Source of the DNA: JACPIL01 sp964360675
GTDB lineage: Archaea; Nanobdellota; Nanobdellia; Woesearchaeales; GW2011-AR9
Reading direction: 5' to 3'
DNA length: 64,000 nucleotides
NCBI GenBank assembly: GCA_964360675.1
Contig: CAYHXT010000001.1
Location: forward strand, 35,511 to 99,510
Part shown: positions 15,434-24,455 of the stretch, piece after piece
Layout: each line of letters begins with the position of its first letter
Position numbering within the stretch: the stretch's first letter is position 1
Position numbers and translations under genes: made by a program
The notes under the pieces: generated by a model
The model's database searches: none
Seen by the model: the letters and a program-made list of their open reading frames with translations, nothing else
Told to the model about the DNA's origin: nothing

Positions 15434-17653
15434 ATGTCCGAAGTTCCTCAGACTTATACCACCAGAACTACCTGCAGGGTATGCTATTCTCCCAAATTGG
15501 TTCCTCTTTTTTCTTTAGGGATGCAGTATATCAACAATTTCATCAATAAAGAAGATTTGCATAAGTGCGGGAGAGCTCCTCTGGAGATGGTCTTGTGCGA
15601 AAATTGCACTTTAGTGCAGCTGCGGCATACCGCCCCTCAGGAATTGCTGTATGCACGCTTCTACTGGTATAAGTCCGGAATCACCGATACCATGAAGAAA
15701 GCTCTGCGGGACATTACCGAAAAAACAGAGAAAATGTTTAATCTTAAGGCCGGCGATGTAGTGCTGGACATAGGCTCCAATGACGGAACTCTGTTGCGTT
15801 CTTTTCAGGTTCCCGGCTTAGTTACCGTAGGCGTTGAACCCGCAAACAATCTGGCAGAGGAAGGGAGCAAGGGCATAACTCATTTCATCCACGATTTCTG
15901 GACGTTAGACAGTTATTGGAAGACAGTGGGAAGGAAAGCGAAAGTGGTGACTGCCATCGGCATGTTTTATGATATGGAAGATCCTAATCAGTTTGTCGCT
16001 GATGCTGCGAATGCCTTGACTGATGATGGTGTTTTTATTGCGCAGTTGATGTGCTTAAAGAATATGCTGGACAGCAATGATGTCGGAAATATCTGCCATG
16101 AGCATCTGGAATATTATTCTTTCAAGTCGCTGGAATATTTATTCAACAAGAATGGATTGGAAATAATTGATGTTGAAATCAACTATGTAAATGGCGGGAG
16201 CTACCGCATTTACGGCAGGAAGATTGGTGCGCATACGCGGCCGGCGGAAGGGGCAGCAGAAAGGATACAGAAAGTAAGAGATTCCGAAAAAGGATTTGAG
16301 CGGAAAGAAGTGTATTTAGATTTCTTCAACCGCCTTGAAGAGAACAAGAAAAGGTGTGTTGATTTTATCAAGCAAGAAACCGCTAAAGGCAAGAAAGTAT
16401 GGGTATATGGTGCTTCTACCAAAGGCAATGTAATATTACAATATTATGGTTTGGGTCCTGAATTGATCCAAGGCGCTTCTGAAAGAAGCTCATTCAAGTG
16501 GGGGAAATATACCGTCGGTTCGATGATCCCTATTTATTCAGAAGAAGAGGCGCGAAAAGCGCAGCCGGATTATTTTTTAGTCCTTCCCTATGCATTCTTT
16601 AATGAATTTTACGATAGAGAAGAAGAGTGGCGAAAGAAAGGCGGGAAATTTATTGTGCCGCTGCCAGAGTTCAGGATAGCTCCTGCGAAAAAAGGGCTGG
16701 TGCTTGGAATTACCGGACAAGACGGCTCGTATTTGGCTGAAGTATTGCTTTCTAAAGGTTACGAAGTTCATGGATTTATCCGGCGTTCCGCTACCGGCAA
16801 TACCAAGAATATCGATCATTTGATGGATAAAATTACTTTGCATAGGGGCGATTTGGCTGATGCGACTTCCCTGTATAGAGTCATAGCCAAAGTCATGCCT
16901 GATGAGATTTACAACGAAGCGGATCAGGATCATGTCAGCTGGAGTTATGACGGCGTAGGATACAGCTGCGATATTACTGGGGCGGCAGTCGGCAGAATTT
17001 TAGAGACTATCAAGCAGATTAATCCTAAGATAAAATATTTCCAGCCGGTTTCTTCTAACATGTTTGGCAAGGCAGACAATCCGCAGACGGAAGAAACTTA
17101 TCTGCGTCCGCAAAGCCCCTATGCCTGCGCCAAAGCATTCGCTTATTTACTTTGCAGATATTATCGCGATGTCTTTGGCATGCATGTATCTACAGGAATC
17201 TTTTACAATCATGAATCTCCGCGAAGGACGGAGGAATATGTTACTCGTAAGATAACCATGGGCGCCGCCAGAATTAAATTGGGGCTGCAGCAGAAATTAT
17301 CTCTCGGCAATCTTGATCTGAAGATCGATTTTGGCTATGCGCGGGAATACATGGAAGCGGCGTGGAGCATCATGCAATTGGATAAGCCGGACGATTTTAT
17401 CATCTGTACTGAAGAATTACATTCGGTCAAAGAATGGCTGGAAGAGGCGTTTAATGCATTAGGATTGAAAGCTTCTGATTATGTAGAGTTTGATCCAAGG
17501 TTTGCCAGGCCTTCCACTACTTCGCCTTTGTTGGGAAGCAATTTCAAGGCGCGGGAGAAGTTCGGATTTGATCCAAAGGTTAGATTTAAAGAATTAGTGA
17601 AATTGATGGTAGAGCATGATCTGAAGCTGGTGGGAGAAGAGAGGAAGAAGTGA
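15434..17653 (+). CDS. fusion of C-methyltransferase and GDP-mannose 4,6-dehydratase-like SDR
   Basis: Start chosen at ATG 15434 because the TATA box covers the upstream ATG. The N-terminal half (residues 1 to about 410) has a zinc-type CRVC...CENC motif, a SAM-binding 'VVLDIGSNDGTLL', 'GNICHEHLEYYSFKSLEYLF' and the C-terminal 'VWVYGASTKGNVILQYYG', the full pattern of sugar C-methyltransferases (Methyltransf_13/11/14 order). The C-terminal half (from about residue 418) is an extended SDR: GITGQDGSYLAE, YACAK and 'YNHESPRRTEEYVTRKI', close to GDP-mannose 4,6-dehydratase. In the catalytic segment PVSSNMFG, Asn replaces the Glu of the usual STSELYG, so dehydratase activity is doubtful and a 4-keto-reductase or epimerase role is possible. 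The fused protein could make a C-methylated deoxysugar. Confidence 0.85.
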   Translation: MSEVPQTYTTRTTCRVCYSPKLVPLFSLGMQYINNFINKEDLHKCGRAPLEMVLCENCTLVQLRHTAPQELLYARFYWYKSGITDTMKKALRDITEKTEKMFNLKAGDVVLDIGSNDGTLLRSFQVPGLVTVGVEPANNLAEEGSKGITHFIHDFWTLDSYWKTVGRKAKVVTAIGMFYDMEDPNQFVADAANALTDDGVFIAQLMCLKNMLDSNDVGNICHEHLEYYSFKSLEYLFNKNGLEIIDVEINYVNGGSYRIYGRKIGAHTRPAEGAAERIQKVRDSEKGFERKEVYLDFFNRLEENKKRCVDFIKQETAKGKKVWVYGASTKGNVILQYYGLGPELIQGASERSSFKWGKYTVGSMIPIYSEEEARKAQPDYFLVLPYAFFNEFYDREEEWRKKGGKFIVPLPEFRIAPAKKGLVLGITGQDGSYLAEVLLSKGYEVHGFIRRSATGNTKNIDHLMDKITLHRGDLADATSLYRVIAKVMPDEIYNEADQDHVSWSYDGVGYSCDITGAAVGRILETIKQINPKIKYFQPVSSNMFGKADNPQTEETYLRPQSPYACAKAFAYLLCRYYRDVFGMHVSTGIFYNHESPRRTEEYVTRKITMGAARIKLGLQQKLSLGNLDLKIDFGYAREYMEAAWSIMQLDKPDDFIICTEELHSVKEWLEEAFNALGLKASDYVEFDPRFARPSTTSPLLGSNFKAREKFGFDPKVRFKELVKLMVEHDLKLVGEERKK

Positions 17654-17654
17654 C

Positions 17655-18254
17655 TTATAATGTATTCTCTTTTTCTAACCAAATTTTAAACTCTTTTGCA
17701 TTCGTAAAATGAAATGATTTTATCCCTAAGCTTTCAGCGGCGTTTACATTTTCTATCCTGTCGTCAACAAAGATGATATCTTTAGCGTTCAGATCCGTTT
17801 TTTGGAAAAGGTAATTGTATATTTTTGGGTCGGGTTTGGCTAAGCCTATCTCTGAAGAAGATAGTATCATTTCAAAATATTTTTTTAAATTAAACTTATT
17901 TATTCTGTATTCAATCCATTCTTTTACATCGTTGGTCAAAGCGAAAAGCTGAAAATGATTTTTCAATCCTGCTAAAATAGTAAGCATTTCTTGATTAATA
18001 ACATCGGAATCTCTAATAATGTCCTTTATCTCCTGTAGTGAGATGGGCAGTTGGTGTGTTGAAATCAGCTCCCCGAAGAACCCATCTTCCGATATTTTAC
18101 CGATAATTATTTGTTCCCTTCGTTCAAACCAAAACTCCTGTAATTTAGATGGTTCAATTCCTATCTGCCTGGCTAATTTTTCCCTGCCTTCATACGAAGC
18201 GGCATTCGATGAAAAGATTACTCCTCCTAAATCAAATACGATGGCTTTGAGCAT
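17655..18254 (-). CDS. HAD-superfamily hydrolase (subfamily IA)
   Basis: A 199-residue HAD phosphatase with motif I in MLKAIVFDLGGVIFSS, motif II Thr in 'FQLFALTND', motif III Lys in 'IGLAKPDPKIY' and motif IV in 'DIIFVDDRIENVNAA'. The first motif has Asp-Leu-Gly rather than Asp-x-Asp, as in the YihX/haloacid-dehalogenase-like branch. The small helical cap between motifs I and II fits subfamily IA. The substrate is likely a sugar phosphate or nucleotide, unproven. It lies directly downstream of the AAA_28-like ATPase (1 nt apart) and is probably co-transcribed. Confidence 0.85.
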   Translation of the reverse strand: MLKAIVFDLGGVIFSSNAASYEGREKLARQIGIEPSKLQEFWFERREQIIIGKISEDGFFGELISTHQLPISLQEIKDIIRDSDVINQEMLTILAGLKNHFQLFALTNDVKEWIEYRINKFNLKKYFEMILSSSEIGLAKPDPKIYNYLFQKTDLNAKDIIFVDDRIENVNAAESLGIKSFHFTNAKEFKIWLEKENTL

Positions 18255-18255
18255 T

Positions 18256-18831
18256 TTACCTTCTCTTGAAAGGTTCTAATCCTAACTCGGATACAACTTT
18301 ATCCGGTGAATCTGAGAAATTGAATGAATAGGGTTCTAATTTAACTCCATATTCGCAAAATAACCCTTTTAATAGTAAGCTTCTTTTATATCGTAATTCT
18401 AAATCTGTCGTTCTCAAACCATCATCTTCTACTTGTAAATTAAAATTTAGGGGTAAGTAAATAATCTTATCATAATATTTTTCTTCAACCATTCTACGCA
18501 TGGAATCTCTTACTCTCTGATGTTGTCCGGGAGTCGCTCCCTGCCACATATTAGCGAACCATCTTGCTCCATAATCCAAAAAACATTTATCTGCAATATA
18601 ACTCTCCCGTTGCGTATGTTCTTTTATTGCCCTATCTAGGGATACAAAAAACCAATCTATCATTCCGGCATCTCCTTTTACTTTATGCAATTCGCGACCG
18701 CTTTTGAAGCCTAATTCTGCGATAACCACTTCTTCAATCTCTGGAATATATTCTAAGGTCGTGTGATTGGCTAGAAACCTTCCGAGAGTAGATTTCCCTG
18801 TTCCCTGTACACCGCTGATTACAACTCTCAT
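18256..18831 (-). CDS. P-loop ATPase/kinase of the AAA_28 (NadR kinase-like) type
   Basis: A 191-residue protein with Walker A GVQGTGKST at residues 7-15 and the overall pattern of small nucleoside/metabolite kinases: an acidic residue after the second strand ('YIPEIEEVVIAE'), 'YIADKCFLDYGARW' as a Walker B-like segment, and 'DKIIYLPLNFNLQVEDDGLR' followed by Arg-rich lid residues. The substrate is not evident. The gene is divergent from the Nudix gene at 18925 and followed 1 nt later by the HAD hydrolase, which suggests a small kinase-phosphatase operon. Confidence 0.75.
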   Translation of the reverse strand: MRVVISGVQGTGKSTLGRFLANHTTLEYIPEIEEVVIAELGFKSGRELHKVKGDAGMIDWFFVSLDRAIKEHTQRESYIADKCFLDYGARWFANMWQGATPGQHQRVRDSMRRMVEEKYYDKIIYLPLNFNLQVEDDGLRTTDLELRYKRSLLLKGLFCEYGVKLEPYSFNFSDSPDKVVSELGLEPFKRR

Positions 18832-18924
18832 GTAACTTACTTCATTGAATATTTTATAAAGATTATGTTATATTGTTCAAATTAACAGTAAAGCTTATTA
18901 ATATTCTAACAACTTTTTACAAAA
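18832..18924. promoter_or_regulatory. divergent promoter region
   Basis: AT-rich 93-bp spacer. A plus-strand TATA-like CTTATTAATATTC (18895-18907) lies about 25 nt before ATG 18925. A minus-strand ATTTTATAAAG-like element serves the kinase gene. Confidence 0.4.
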
Positions 18925-19389
18925 ATGACCTCACCATTAATCCCAGAAAAATTGTATTCTCAAATCCGCGAACACATGCCCATTCCTTGCCTGGATTTAG
19001 TGCTTTTCCATAAGGGAAAAGTGCTTCTTACTCAGAGAACCCAGGAGCCGGCAAAAGGCCAATGGTGGGTGCAGGGCGGAAGGATTTTCAAGCACGAGAC
19101 CTTTGAACAAGCTTTACAACGGTTAGCAAAAAGAGAGATAGGTTCAGAAATAAAAATTATTCGACAGATAGGGGCTTATGAATTTCATTCTGATAGTGCA
19201 AACTTCGATGTAAAAACTGGCACCCATGATGTTGCAGTAGTATTTTTAGCCGCACCGATAAATGATGATTTTGAAATTTCGTTAGACGAGACCCATTCTA
19301 AGCTTAAATGGGTTGGGGACATTGATTCTGATCTGCATCCTTATGTTAAAAGGGTTGTTAACGATTCTGGCGTCTTTAGGAAGGTATGA
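18925..19389 (+). CDS. Nudix hydrolase, GDP-mannose mannosyl hydrolase-like
   Basis: A 154-residue Nudix-fold protein. The segment 'GQWWVQGGRIFKHETFEQAL' and 'RLAKREIGSEI' follows the non-standard Nudix box of GDP-mannose mannosyl hydrolase (GGR...KDET...RL...ELG) rather than the canonical GX5EX7REUXEEXGU: the REUXEE core glutamates are partly missing. In that enzyme the change converts pyrophosphohydrolysis into hydrolysis of the mannosyl bond. The GDP-mannose context of the neighbourhood supports this reading. Its 3' end overlaps the convergent nucleotidyltransferase gene by 14 nt. Confidence 0.8.
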   Translation: MTSPLIPEKLYSQIREHMPIPCLDLVLFHKGKVLLTQRTQEPAKGQWWVQGGRIFKHETFEQALQRLAKREIGSEIKIIRQIGAYEFHSDSANFDVKTGTHDVAVVFLAAPINDDFEISLDETHSKLKWVGDIDSDLHPYVKRVVNDSGVFRKV

Positions 19390-20077
19390 ATCTTTGGCAT
19401 GCTTCAAGATATTTTTCCATAGTATCAAGAGGAAACCAGGGCTTTTCATGTATGAAACCGAAGACCTTTCCCATCTGCACATAATTTTCAAAACAAGCAG
19501 TGCTCAAAGATGATTTCCCTTCAGGGATAATTTTTAAACATTTTGGGTCAACGATATACGCCCCGATATCTACTATTTTTGAAGGAGCTTCTTCTCGTGT
19601 TGGTTTATTTACAAATTTTATTATCTTATTTCCCTCTAAAACTGTTGAGCCAAAATTTTCTACATCTTCCCTATATGTTAAGGCCATGACTACTTCAGCT
19701 TTCTCCTTTACAAACAACTCATACATCTTAGTCCAATTCAAATCCATTAAACTATCCCCATATATTAAAAAAAATGGTTTTGTTAGATTTTTAGCAGCCT
19801 TCTTGACCGCCCCTCCTGTTCCTAAAGGATAATCTTCTGTTGAATAAGTAATTTTCATGCCTAAATGAGACCCATCTTTAAAATAATTCTGGATGGTTTC
19901 TCCTTTATAATTGATAGAGATAATTAAATTTTCAATATTATGTTTTCGAAGATTTTCAACAATGTAATGAAGAGCTGGTTTTCCCTTTACGGGGACCATT
20001 GGCTTTGGAACATTATCCGTGAGCGGTCTCAGTCTGGTTCCTAATCCACCAGCTACAATAATTGCCGTGTCTATCAT
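19376..20077 (-). CDS. sugar-phosphate nucleotidyltransferase
   Basis: A 233-residue NTP-transferase clearly paralogous to the first domain of the 5292-7079 fusion: 'AIIVAGGLGTRLRPLTDNVPKPMVPVKGKP', 'EDYPLGTGGAVKKAAKNL', 'FLIYGDSLMDLN' and 'FVNKPTREEAPS'. It has the same ending ('KPWFPLDTMEKYLEA'). A GTP-dependent mannose-1-phosphate or heptose-1-phosphate reaction is likely by this kinship. It overlaps the methyltransferase gene upstream by 4 nt and lacks the PMM and PMI domains of its paralogue. Confidence 0.87.
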   Translation of the reverse strand: MIDTAIIVAGGLGTRLRPLTDNVPKPMVPVKGKPALHYIVENLRKHNIENLIISINYKGETIQNYFKDGSHLGMKITYSTEDYPLGTGGAVKKAAKNLTKPFFLIYGDSLMDLNWTKMYELFVKEKAEVVMALTYREDVENFGSTVLEGNKIIKFVNKPTREEAPSKIVDIGAYIVDPKCLKIIPEGKSSLSTACFENYVQMGKVFGFIHEKPWFPLDTMEKYLEACQRFIPS

Positions 20078-20805
20078 TTCCTCCCAACCGCCAATATGTT
20101 TATTCCTACTGGATATGAAATATATCGCAATAATCTCAATTCAGTCAAGTACATCTTCTTCAATATGGAATTCAACATAGGATTGATAGTCTCTTCCACT
20201 TCTGATTTGGGCGGAGCAGAACTAAGTTTCTCTAATTTTCTTTTGAGATAAACTGGTAAAAATAGTGCAAAGTTATAATATTGCATCCGTTCAATTCTTA
20301 ATCCTGCCTGCTGCATCTTCATTGTTAAGTCTTTTTTAGTATAACGTCTTATGCCATGAAATGCAAGATCGTGTTTTCCGTACAGCGAAGGCATGGCGCA
20401 ATCCATGGACAATAATCTTCCTCCAGGTTTAAGTATCCTTTTGATCTCTTTCATAGCCATAAGGTCGTCTTTCACACCTTCATGATAAAAAACTCCTAAA
20501 CAGGTTATGATATCAAAAGAATCATCTGGGAAGGGCATCTTAGCGACATCTCCTTTAGTGATGGAAAATCCTCTTTTCTTGCAGAAATCTATTGCGTCGT
20601 CAGATAAATCCATACCTTCTGCTTTTCCGAATTCCTGCAGAATCTGTAAAGTAATGCCAGTACCGCATCCAATGTCTAACAAATGCAGGTCTTTCTGTCC
20701 AGGATAATGTTTCTGTAAAAATTCCCGCACTAAGAACTGCTGACCTACAAACCACCAATAGTTCTCTTCGACTTTAAAAGAAGTTTCGTATTCTTTAGTA
20801 TCCAT
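20074..20805 (-). CDS. class I SAM-dependent methyltransferase
   Basis: A 243-residue protein with SAM motif I 'HLLDIGCGTGITLQIL', an acidic loop 'AEGMDLSDDAI', motif II/III 'DSFDIITCLGVFYHEGV' and 'IKRILKPGGRLLSMD', as in Methyltransf_11. The substrate is not identifiable; sugar or lipid-carrier methylation is plausible in this cluster. It is followed by the nucleotidyltransferase with a 4-nt overlap and preceded by the GDP-mannose dehydratase 12 nt upstream. Confidence 0.88.
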   Translation of the reverse strand: MDTKEYETSFKVEENYWWFVGQQFLVREFLQKHYPGQKDLHLLDIGCGTGITLQILQEFGKAEGMDLSDDAIDFCKKRGFSITKGDVAKMPFPDDSFDIITCLGVFYHEGVKDDLMAMKEIKRILKPGGRLLSMDCAMPSLYGKHDLAFHGIRRYTKKDLTMKMQQAGLRIERMQYYNFALFLPVYLKRKLEKLSSAPPKSEVEETINPMLNSILKKMYLTELRLLRYISYPVGINILAVGRK

Positions 20806-20817
20806 GGAGAATGAGCA

Positions 20818-21930
20818 TTAGAATCGCTTTAATAATCTTTTCAATCCGGATTTTTTCCTGCCGGAATTTTCTTTCTGGGCATCTCTTACTACATTTCTGG
20901 AAATCACGTCCATCTCGTGAGGAAAATTCGGGGCATCCCACGGAACAATCTTACCTTCTTTATACAACTGCCAGCGGCGTAAATCTTCTTCAACCATGAT
21001 TTTAACCAACTGCTTGAATGTTACCGACGGCTTCCAGCCAAAGGCTTTCTGCGCTTTAGAAGGATTACCGCAGAGTTGATGTACGTCTAAAGGCCTTTTC
21101 AGCTTTTTATCGGTAATCACATATTTTCTCCAATCTAATCCTGCTGCGGCAAAAGCTTCTTCCACAAATTCGCGCACGGAATGAGTTTCTCCCGTAGCAA
21201 TAACAAAATCATCGGGTTTTTGCTGCTGCATCATCATCCACATGACCTTTACATATTCTGGTGCGAAGCCCCAATCGCGTTTAGCATCAAGATTTCCTAA
21301 TCTAAGTTCTTTCTGCATGCCCAACTTTATTTTGGCTACCGAGTTGGTGATTTTTCTGGTGACAAATTCCAATCCGCGCAAAGGACTTTCGTGATTGAAT
21401 AAAATGCCGTTGCAGGCAAAAATACCATACGATCGACGATAAATGCGGACCATATGATAGGAATGGAGTTTTGCAGCCGCATACGGAGAATTGGGAATCA
21501 TCTTGGTATCCTCATCTTGCGGGCTGACGGTATTTGCGCCATACAATTCGCTGGTCGAAGCCTGATAGAATTTAATGTTTCGGTTGAAATGCCTGATTAT
21601 CTCCAGGAAACGGGTGGTGCCGCTGGCATCTACTTCCGTAGTCAGCAGGGGAAAGTCAAAAGAGTTTCCTACAAAGCTCTGCGCAGCTAAATTATAGATT
21701 TCATGGGGATCAGAGATGGCAACTGCTTCAAGCAAAGAAGATGTGTCAGATAGGTCTGCAGGGATTAGAGTAACTTTATCCAGAATCTCGAGATGCTGCA
21801 GGCGCCAGAAATTAGGGGTGGATACTCTTCTGTAAGTGCCGAATACCTTATAGCCCTTGCTGAGAAGGAGTTTTGCCAAGTATGGGCCGTCCTGCCCGGT
21901 GATTCCGGTTATAAGCGCTCTTTTCATCAT
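20818..21930 (-). CDS. gmd: GDP-mannose 4,6-dehydratase
   Basis: Start set at ATG 21930 (MMKRALITGITGQDGPYLAK), because a TATA box at 21947-21960 is about 25 nt upstream of it; the frame is open a few codons further. The 370-residue length matches the family. The NAD(P) motif GITGQDG, 'NLAAQSFVGNSFDFP', the catalytic segment QASTSELYG with its Glu intact, the YAAAK pair and 'NHESPLRGLEFVTRKI' are all standard Gmd features. The product GDP-4-keto-6-deoxymannose is the substrate for the DegT aminotransferase (perosamine) or for reductases such as the SDR half of 15434-17653. Confidence 0.93.
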   Translation of the reverse strand: MMKRALITGITGQDGPYLAKLLLSKGYKVFGTYRRVSTPNFWRLQHLEILDKVTLIPADLSDTSSLLEAVAISDPHEIYNLAAQSFVGNSFDFPLLTTEVDASGTTRFLEIIRHFNRNIKFYQASTSELYGANTVSPQDEDTKMIPNSPYAAAKLHSYHMVRIYRRSYGIFACNGILFNHESPLRGLEFVTRKITNSVAKIKLGMQKELRLGNLDAKRDWGFAPEYVKVMWMMMQQQKPDDFVIATGETHSVREFVEEAFAAAGLDWRKYVITDKKLKRPLDVHQLCGNPSKAQKAFGWKPSVTFKQLVKIMVEEDLRRWQLYKEGKIVPWDAPNFPHEMDVISRNVVRDAQKENSGRKKSGLKRLLKRF

Positions 21931-21946
21931 ATTGGCTGCATTGCGC

Positions 21947-21960
21947 AAGTTTAAAAATAT
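21947..21960 (-). promoter_or_regulatory. TATA box of the gmd gene
   Basis: On the minus strand ATATTTTTAAACTT is centred about 24 nt before ATG 21930. It fixes this start in preference to upstream codons of the open frame. Confidence 0.55.
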
Positions 21961-21985
21961 TTCTAAAGATGGTTCTATCTATCCC

Positions 21986-23149
21986 TTAGCAGGAGTTATT
22001 AAGCTCCCTCCCTTTTTCTAATAGTTTTTCGTATTCTTTTACAAATTGTCGCGTTATCTTATCCACTGAAAATTCTTGCACCGTTTCGAAACCATTTTCA
22101 TTTAATTTCTTCATCTTTGTTTTGTTTTCTAACGCAATAATAATATTTTCTGCAATTGCTAATGGGCTAGCTGGTTCTACCATAAGGCAATCTAGATTAT
22201 CTCTTAGGATTTCTCGCAATTCTTCGAGATTAGAGGTAATCACTGGTGTTTTGCAAGCTAGGCATTCAAGCACACAAGATGGATTGCTTTCAGTTCTAGT
22301 CAAAGTACGATAAGGAAAGACAGCCACATCGGCAAGATTTATATATTCAACAATATCCGCTTTATCAGTAATAATTTTCACATGATTCTGAAGGTTATTA
22401 TTGATGACAAAATCATAATATTTTATATCTATATTGCTAAATCGGCAGATATAGATAAATAAAACCTCGGGCTTCTCTCGAACTACTTTTGGCATAGATT
22501 GAAAAAGGTCATAAGTTCCTTTATCATCACGCATGGCTCCGTAGAAGAGGATTATTTTTTTAGTTGCAATTAAATGCTTCTCTTTTAGTTTATTCTTCGG
22601 CGAGGGCACAAATTTAGTAGTATTAATATGGGAACGAATTACCTTGATTTTTTCTTCTTTAATTCCTTTATTAACTAATTCTGATTTAAAATTTTCGGTG
22701 GCAACCGTTATTAGTTCAACATATTTGAGGAGAAAATACATGCTATTCCCTATTTTTTCTCGCGAGCGCGATTTAATGGTATGTATAATTTTTGCGGCAG
22801 GAAATATTCTTTTAGCTATTATCCCATTAAGAGCCAATGGTATTGCAGAACTAAAATTATGGATTATTTCCGGTTCAAATAATGATAGTTTCTTTATTTT
22901 GTTCAATGTAAAATAAACACTTAAGAGGGGGCTTGTTTTTTTAATAAGGGGATATTTGCAGATTAGGGAACTTCTATAAATAGAGATGCCTTGAAAATGT
23001 TCAAAATCGGGAAATCCTGCTCTGCCCCGGGAGACAATAATTACTTCATTCCCTATCTTCTGCAGTTGATGAGCAAAATCAGTGATGGTTATGTTGGTCG
23101 CTTCTTTCAAGTTACCTGTAAATGAAGTGGAAATCAAAATGATATTCAT
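21986..23149 (-). CDS. GT4 family glycosyltransferase
   Basis: A 387-residue GT-B enzyme. The N-terminal acceptor domain opens MNIILISTSFTGNLKEATN. The C-terminal donor domain has 'KIILFYGAMRDDKGTYDLF', 'ADVAVFPYRTLTRTESNPSCVLECLACKTPVITSN' and the EX7E-type end of Glycos_transf_1. The linkage is not predictable. It lies 1 nt downstream of the NTase-kinase fusion gene and is part of the minus-strand glycan operon beginning with the flippase at 25957. Confidence 0.88.
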   Translation of the reverse strand: MNIILISTSFTGNLKEATNITITDFAHQLQKIGNEVIIVSRGRAGFPDFEHFQGISIYRSSLICKYPLIKKTSPLLSVYFTLNKIKKLSLFEPEIIHNFSSAIPLALNGIIAKRIFPAAKIIHTIKSRSREKIGNSMYFLLKYVELITVATENFKSELVNKGIKEEKIKVIRSHINTTKFVPSPKNKLKEKHLIATKKIILFYGAMRDDKGTYDLFQSMPKVVREKPEVLFIYICRFSNIDIKYYDFVINNNLQNHVKIITDKADIVEYINLADVAVFPYRTLTRTESNPSCVLECLACKTPVITSNLEELREILRDNLDCLMVEPASPLAIAENIIIALENKTKMKKLNENGFETVQEFSVDKITRQFVKEYEKLLEKGRELNNSC

Positions 23150-23150
23150 A

Positions 23151-24455
23151 TCAATACCACTCCAGTAGCAGTTTATTCAAAACAAACTCGTTGATTTCCT
23201 GATTATCCTTGCTGCTGTCAGCAGTTTTAAGCTCTAAATCGTAAGTGAGCCTATTAAATATGGATAGTTGGCGTTCAAGCTCTTCTATGGTTTCTTTTGG
23301 GCGGCGTTGATGAAGAACCTCTGCAGAATTATAGAGTAAAATGCTCAAGGTAGGTTTTGGAAAAAGCCACATCAATATTTTTTTATATCCCAAATGAACA
23401 TTTTTCATAAGTATTATGTCGGAACAGTATCTGTCAGTGATTACTATTTGTCTGCTCATCCTTCTTGGAAAGATCTTAAGATAATATCTTAATAATAAAT
23501 CTAGAGTGAAGATGTGCGAGCTGAGTGTGTAAAGGAACTTTTTTGCTAAACTAATCTCAACGCTTGGTATCCCCCTTTTGGCCAATTCAGTTTCCTTCTG
23601 GTTATTTTCTAATGATTTGTATTTCTTTCCAAGAAAGGTTATGGGGAGTATATGGCTGCGGCCCCTGCCGGTATAAATAATATCAGTTTTTCTTCTAGTT
23701 CCCTCAAGAAATGTTCTTAGCTGGCTCACCGCCGTCGATTTTCCGGCCCCATCAGGCCCTACTATACTGATCAATGGCCAAGGCTTAAGAAACTTTTTCC
23801 ATTTCACCCAACGAAAGAAAAGCTTGCTGATTATAACTGGATGTCTAGGATTCTTTAAAATAAAATAGGTGACTATTTTGGGAATGTTTATTTTGCTGAA
23901 GGATTGGCTATCTATGTTTTTTAAGATATGCCCTGTTATCTTTTTATTAAATATCTCTGAGAGTTTATTTAGGCAGTATTCCCGGTCTATTCTTTTTTCT
24001 TTCAGCAGGCCCGTTAATATTTTTTGATATTTCTCCTTAAAATACCTCTTACCTAATATTGAATGGGCTGTAAGCATAACAAAAGTATCATTATCGTTAG
24101 GGGTAAAGAAAAAGGACTGATTTATTCTATTCTTAAGTATTGACTCTTTATAATAGGACATGTCATTCCAATATACCCCACCCACCTGGACGTCAAAACT
24201 GCAATATTTTTGATCTTCTATCTTGAAAAAAGCTTTATGCTTAAGGGAAAACTGCGGTTTTCTTTTATTGAATCCGTGGTTTTTAAGTATAGCTTCGGCT
24301 CTTGAAAAATCCTCTTCAGCGATAGTTGTATCTAAGCTCTCCGGAGGAAACGGCTTTCCTAACAGAAATTCGTAATTCCTGAGTATACAATAATTGATAT
24401 TATGCCGGTTGAAATCAAGCAGTACTAGTTTAAGATTTTCTATTTGGGAATTCAT
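23151..24455 (-). CDS. nucleotidyltransferase-like domain fused to thymidylate kinase-like domain
   Basis: A 434-residue protein. Residues 1 to about 130 resemble a nucleotidyltransferase-fold module ('NINYCILRNYEF', 'SLDTTIAEEDFSRAEAIL', 'YCSFDVQVGG'). From about residue 225 a P-loop kinase follows, with Walker A GPDGAGKST, a DRY-type segment 'IVITDRYCSDI' and an Arg-rich lid 'QRRPKETIEELERQL', like thymidylate kinase. Canonical dTMP-binding residues are not all present, so a different phosphate acceptor is likely. A second copy of the same architecture, diverged in sequence, is at 37501-38850. Both are in glycan operons, which suggests a role in a sugar-related activation step. It overlaps the flippase gene by 4 nt. 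Confidence 0.75.
   Translation of the reverse strand: MNSQIENLKLVLLDFNRHNINYCILRNYEFLLGKPFPPESLDTTIAEEDFSRAEAILKNHGFNKRKPQFSLKHKAFFKIEDQKYCSFDVQVGGVYWNDMSYYKESILKNRINQSFFFTPNDNDTFVMLTAHSILGKRYFKEKYQKILTGLLKEKRIDREYCLNKLSEIFNKKITGHILKNIDSQSFSKINIPKIVTYFILKNPRHPVIISKLFFRWVKWKKFLKPWPLISIVGPDGAGKSTAVSQLRTFLEGTRRKTDIIYTGRGRSHILPITFLGKKYKSLENNQKETELAKRGIPSVEISLAKKFLYTLSSHIFTLDLLLRYYLKIFPRRMSRQIVITDRYCSDIILMKNVHLGYKKILMWLFPKPTLSILLYNSAEVLHQRRPKETIEELERQLSIFNRLTYDLELKTADSSKDNQEINEFVLNKLLLEWY

Noticed and set aside
18925..19389. Canonical Nudix pyrophosphohydrolase (MutT-like)
   Set aside because: The REUXEE core is not intact, and the GGR...ET...RL...REIG pattern matches GDP-mannose mannosyl hydrolase better.
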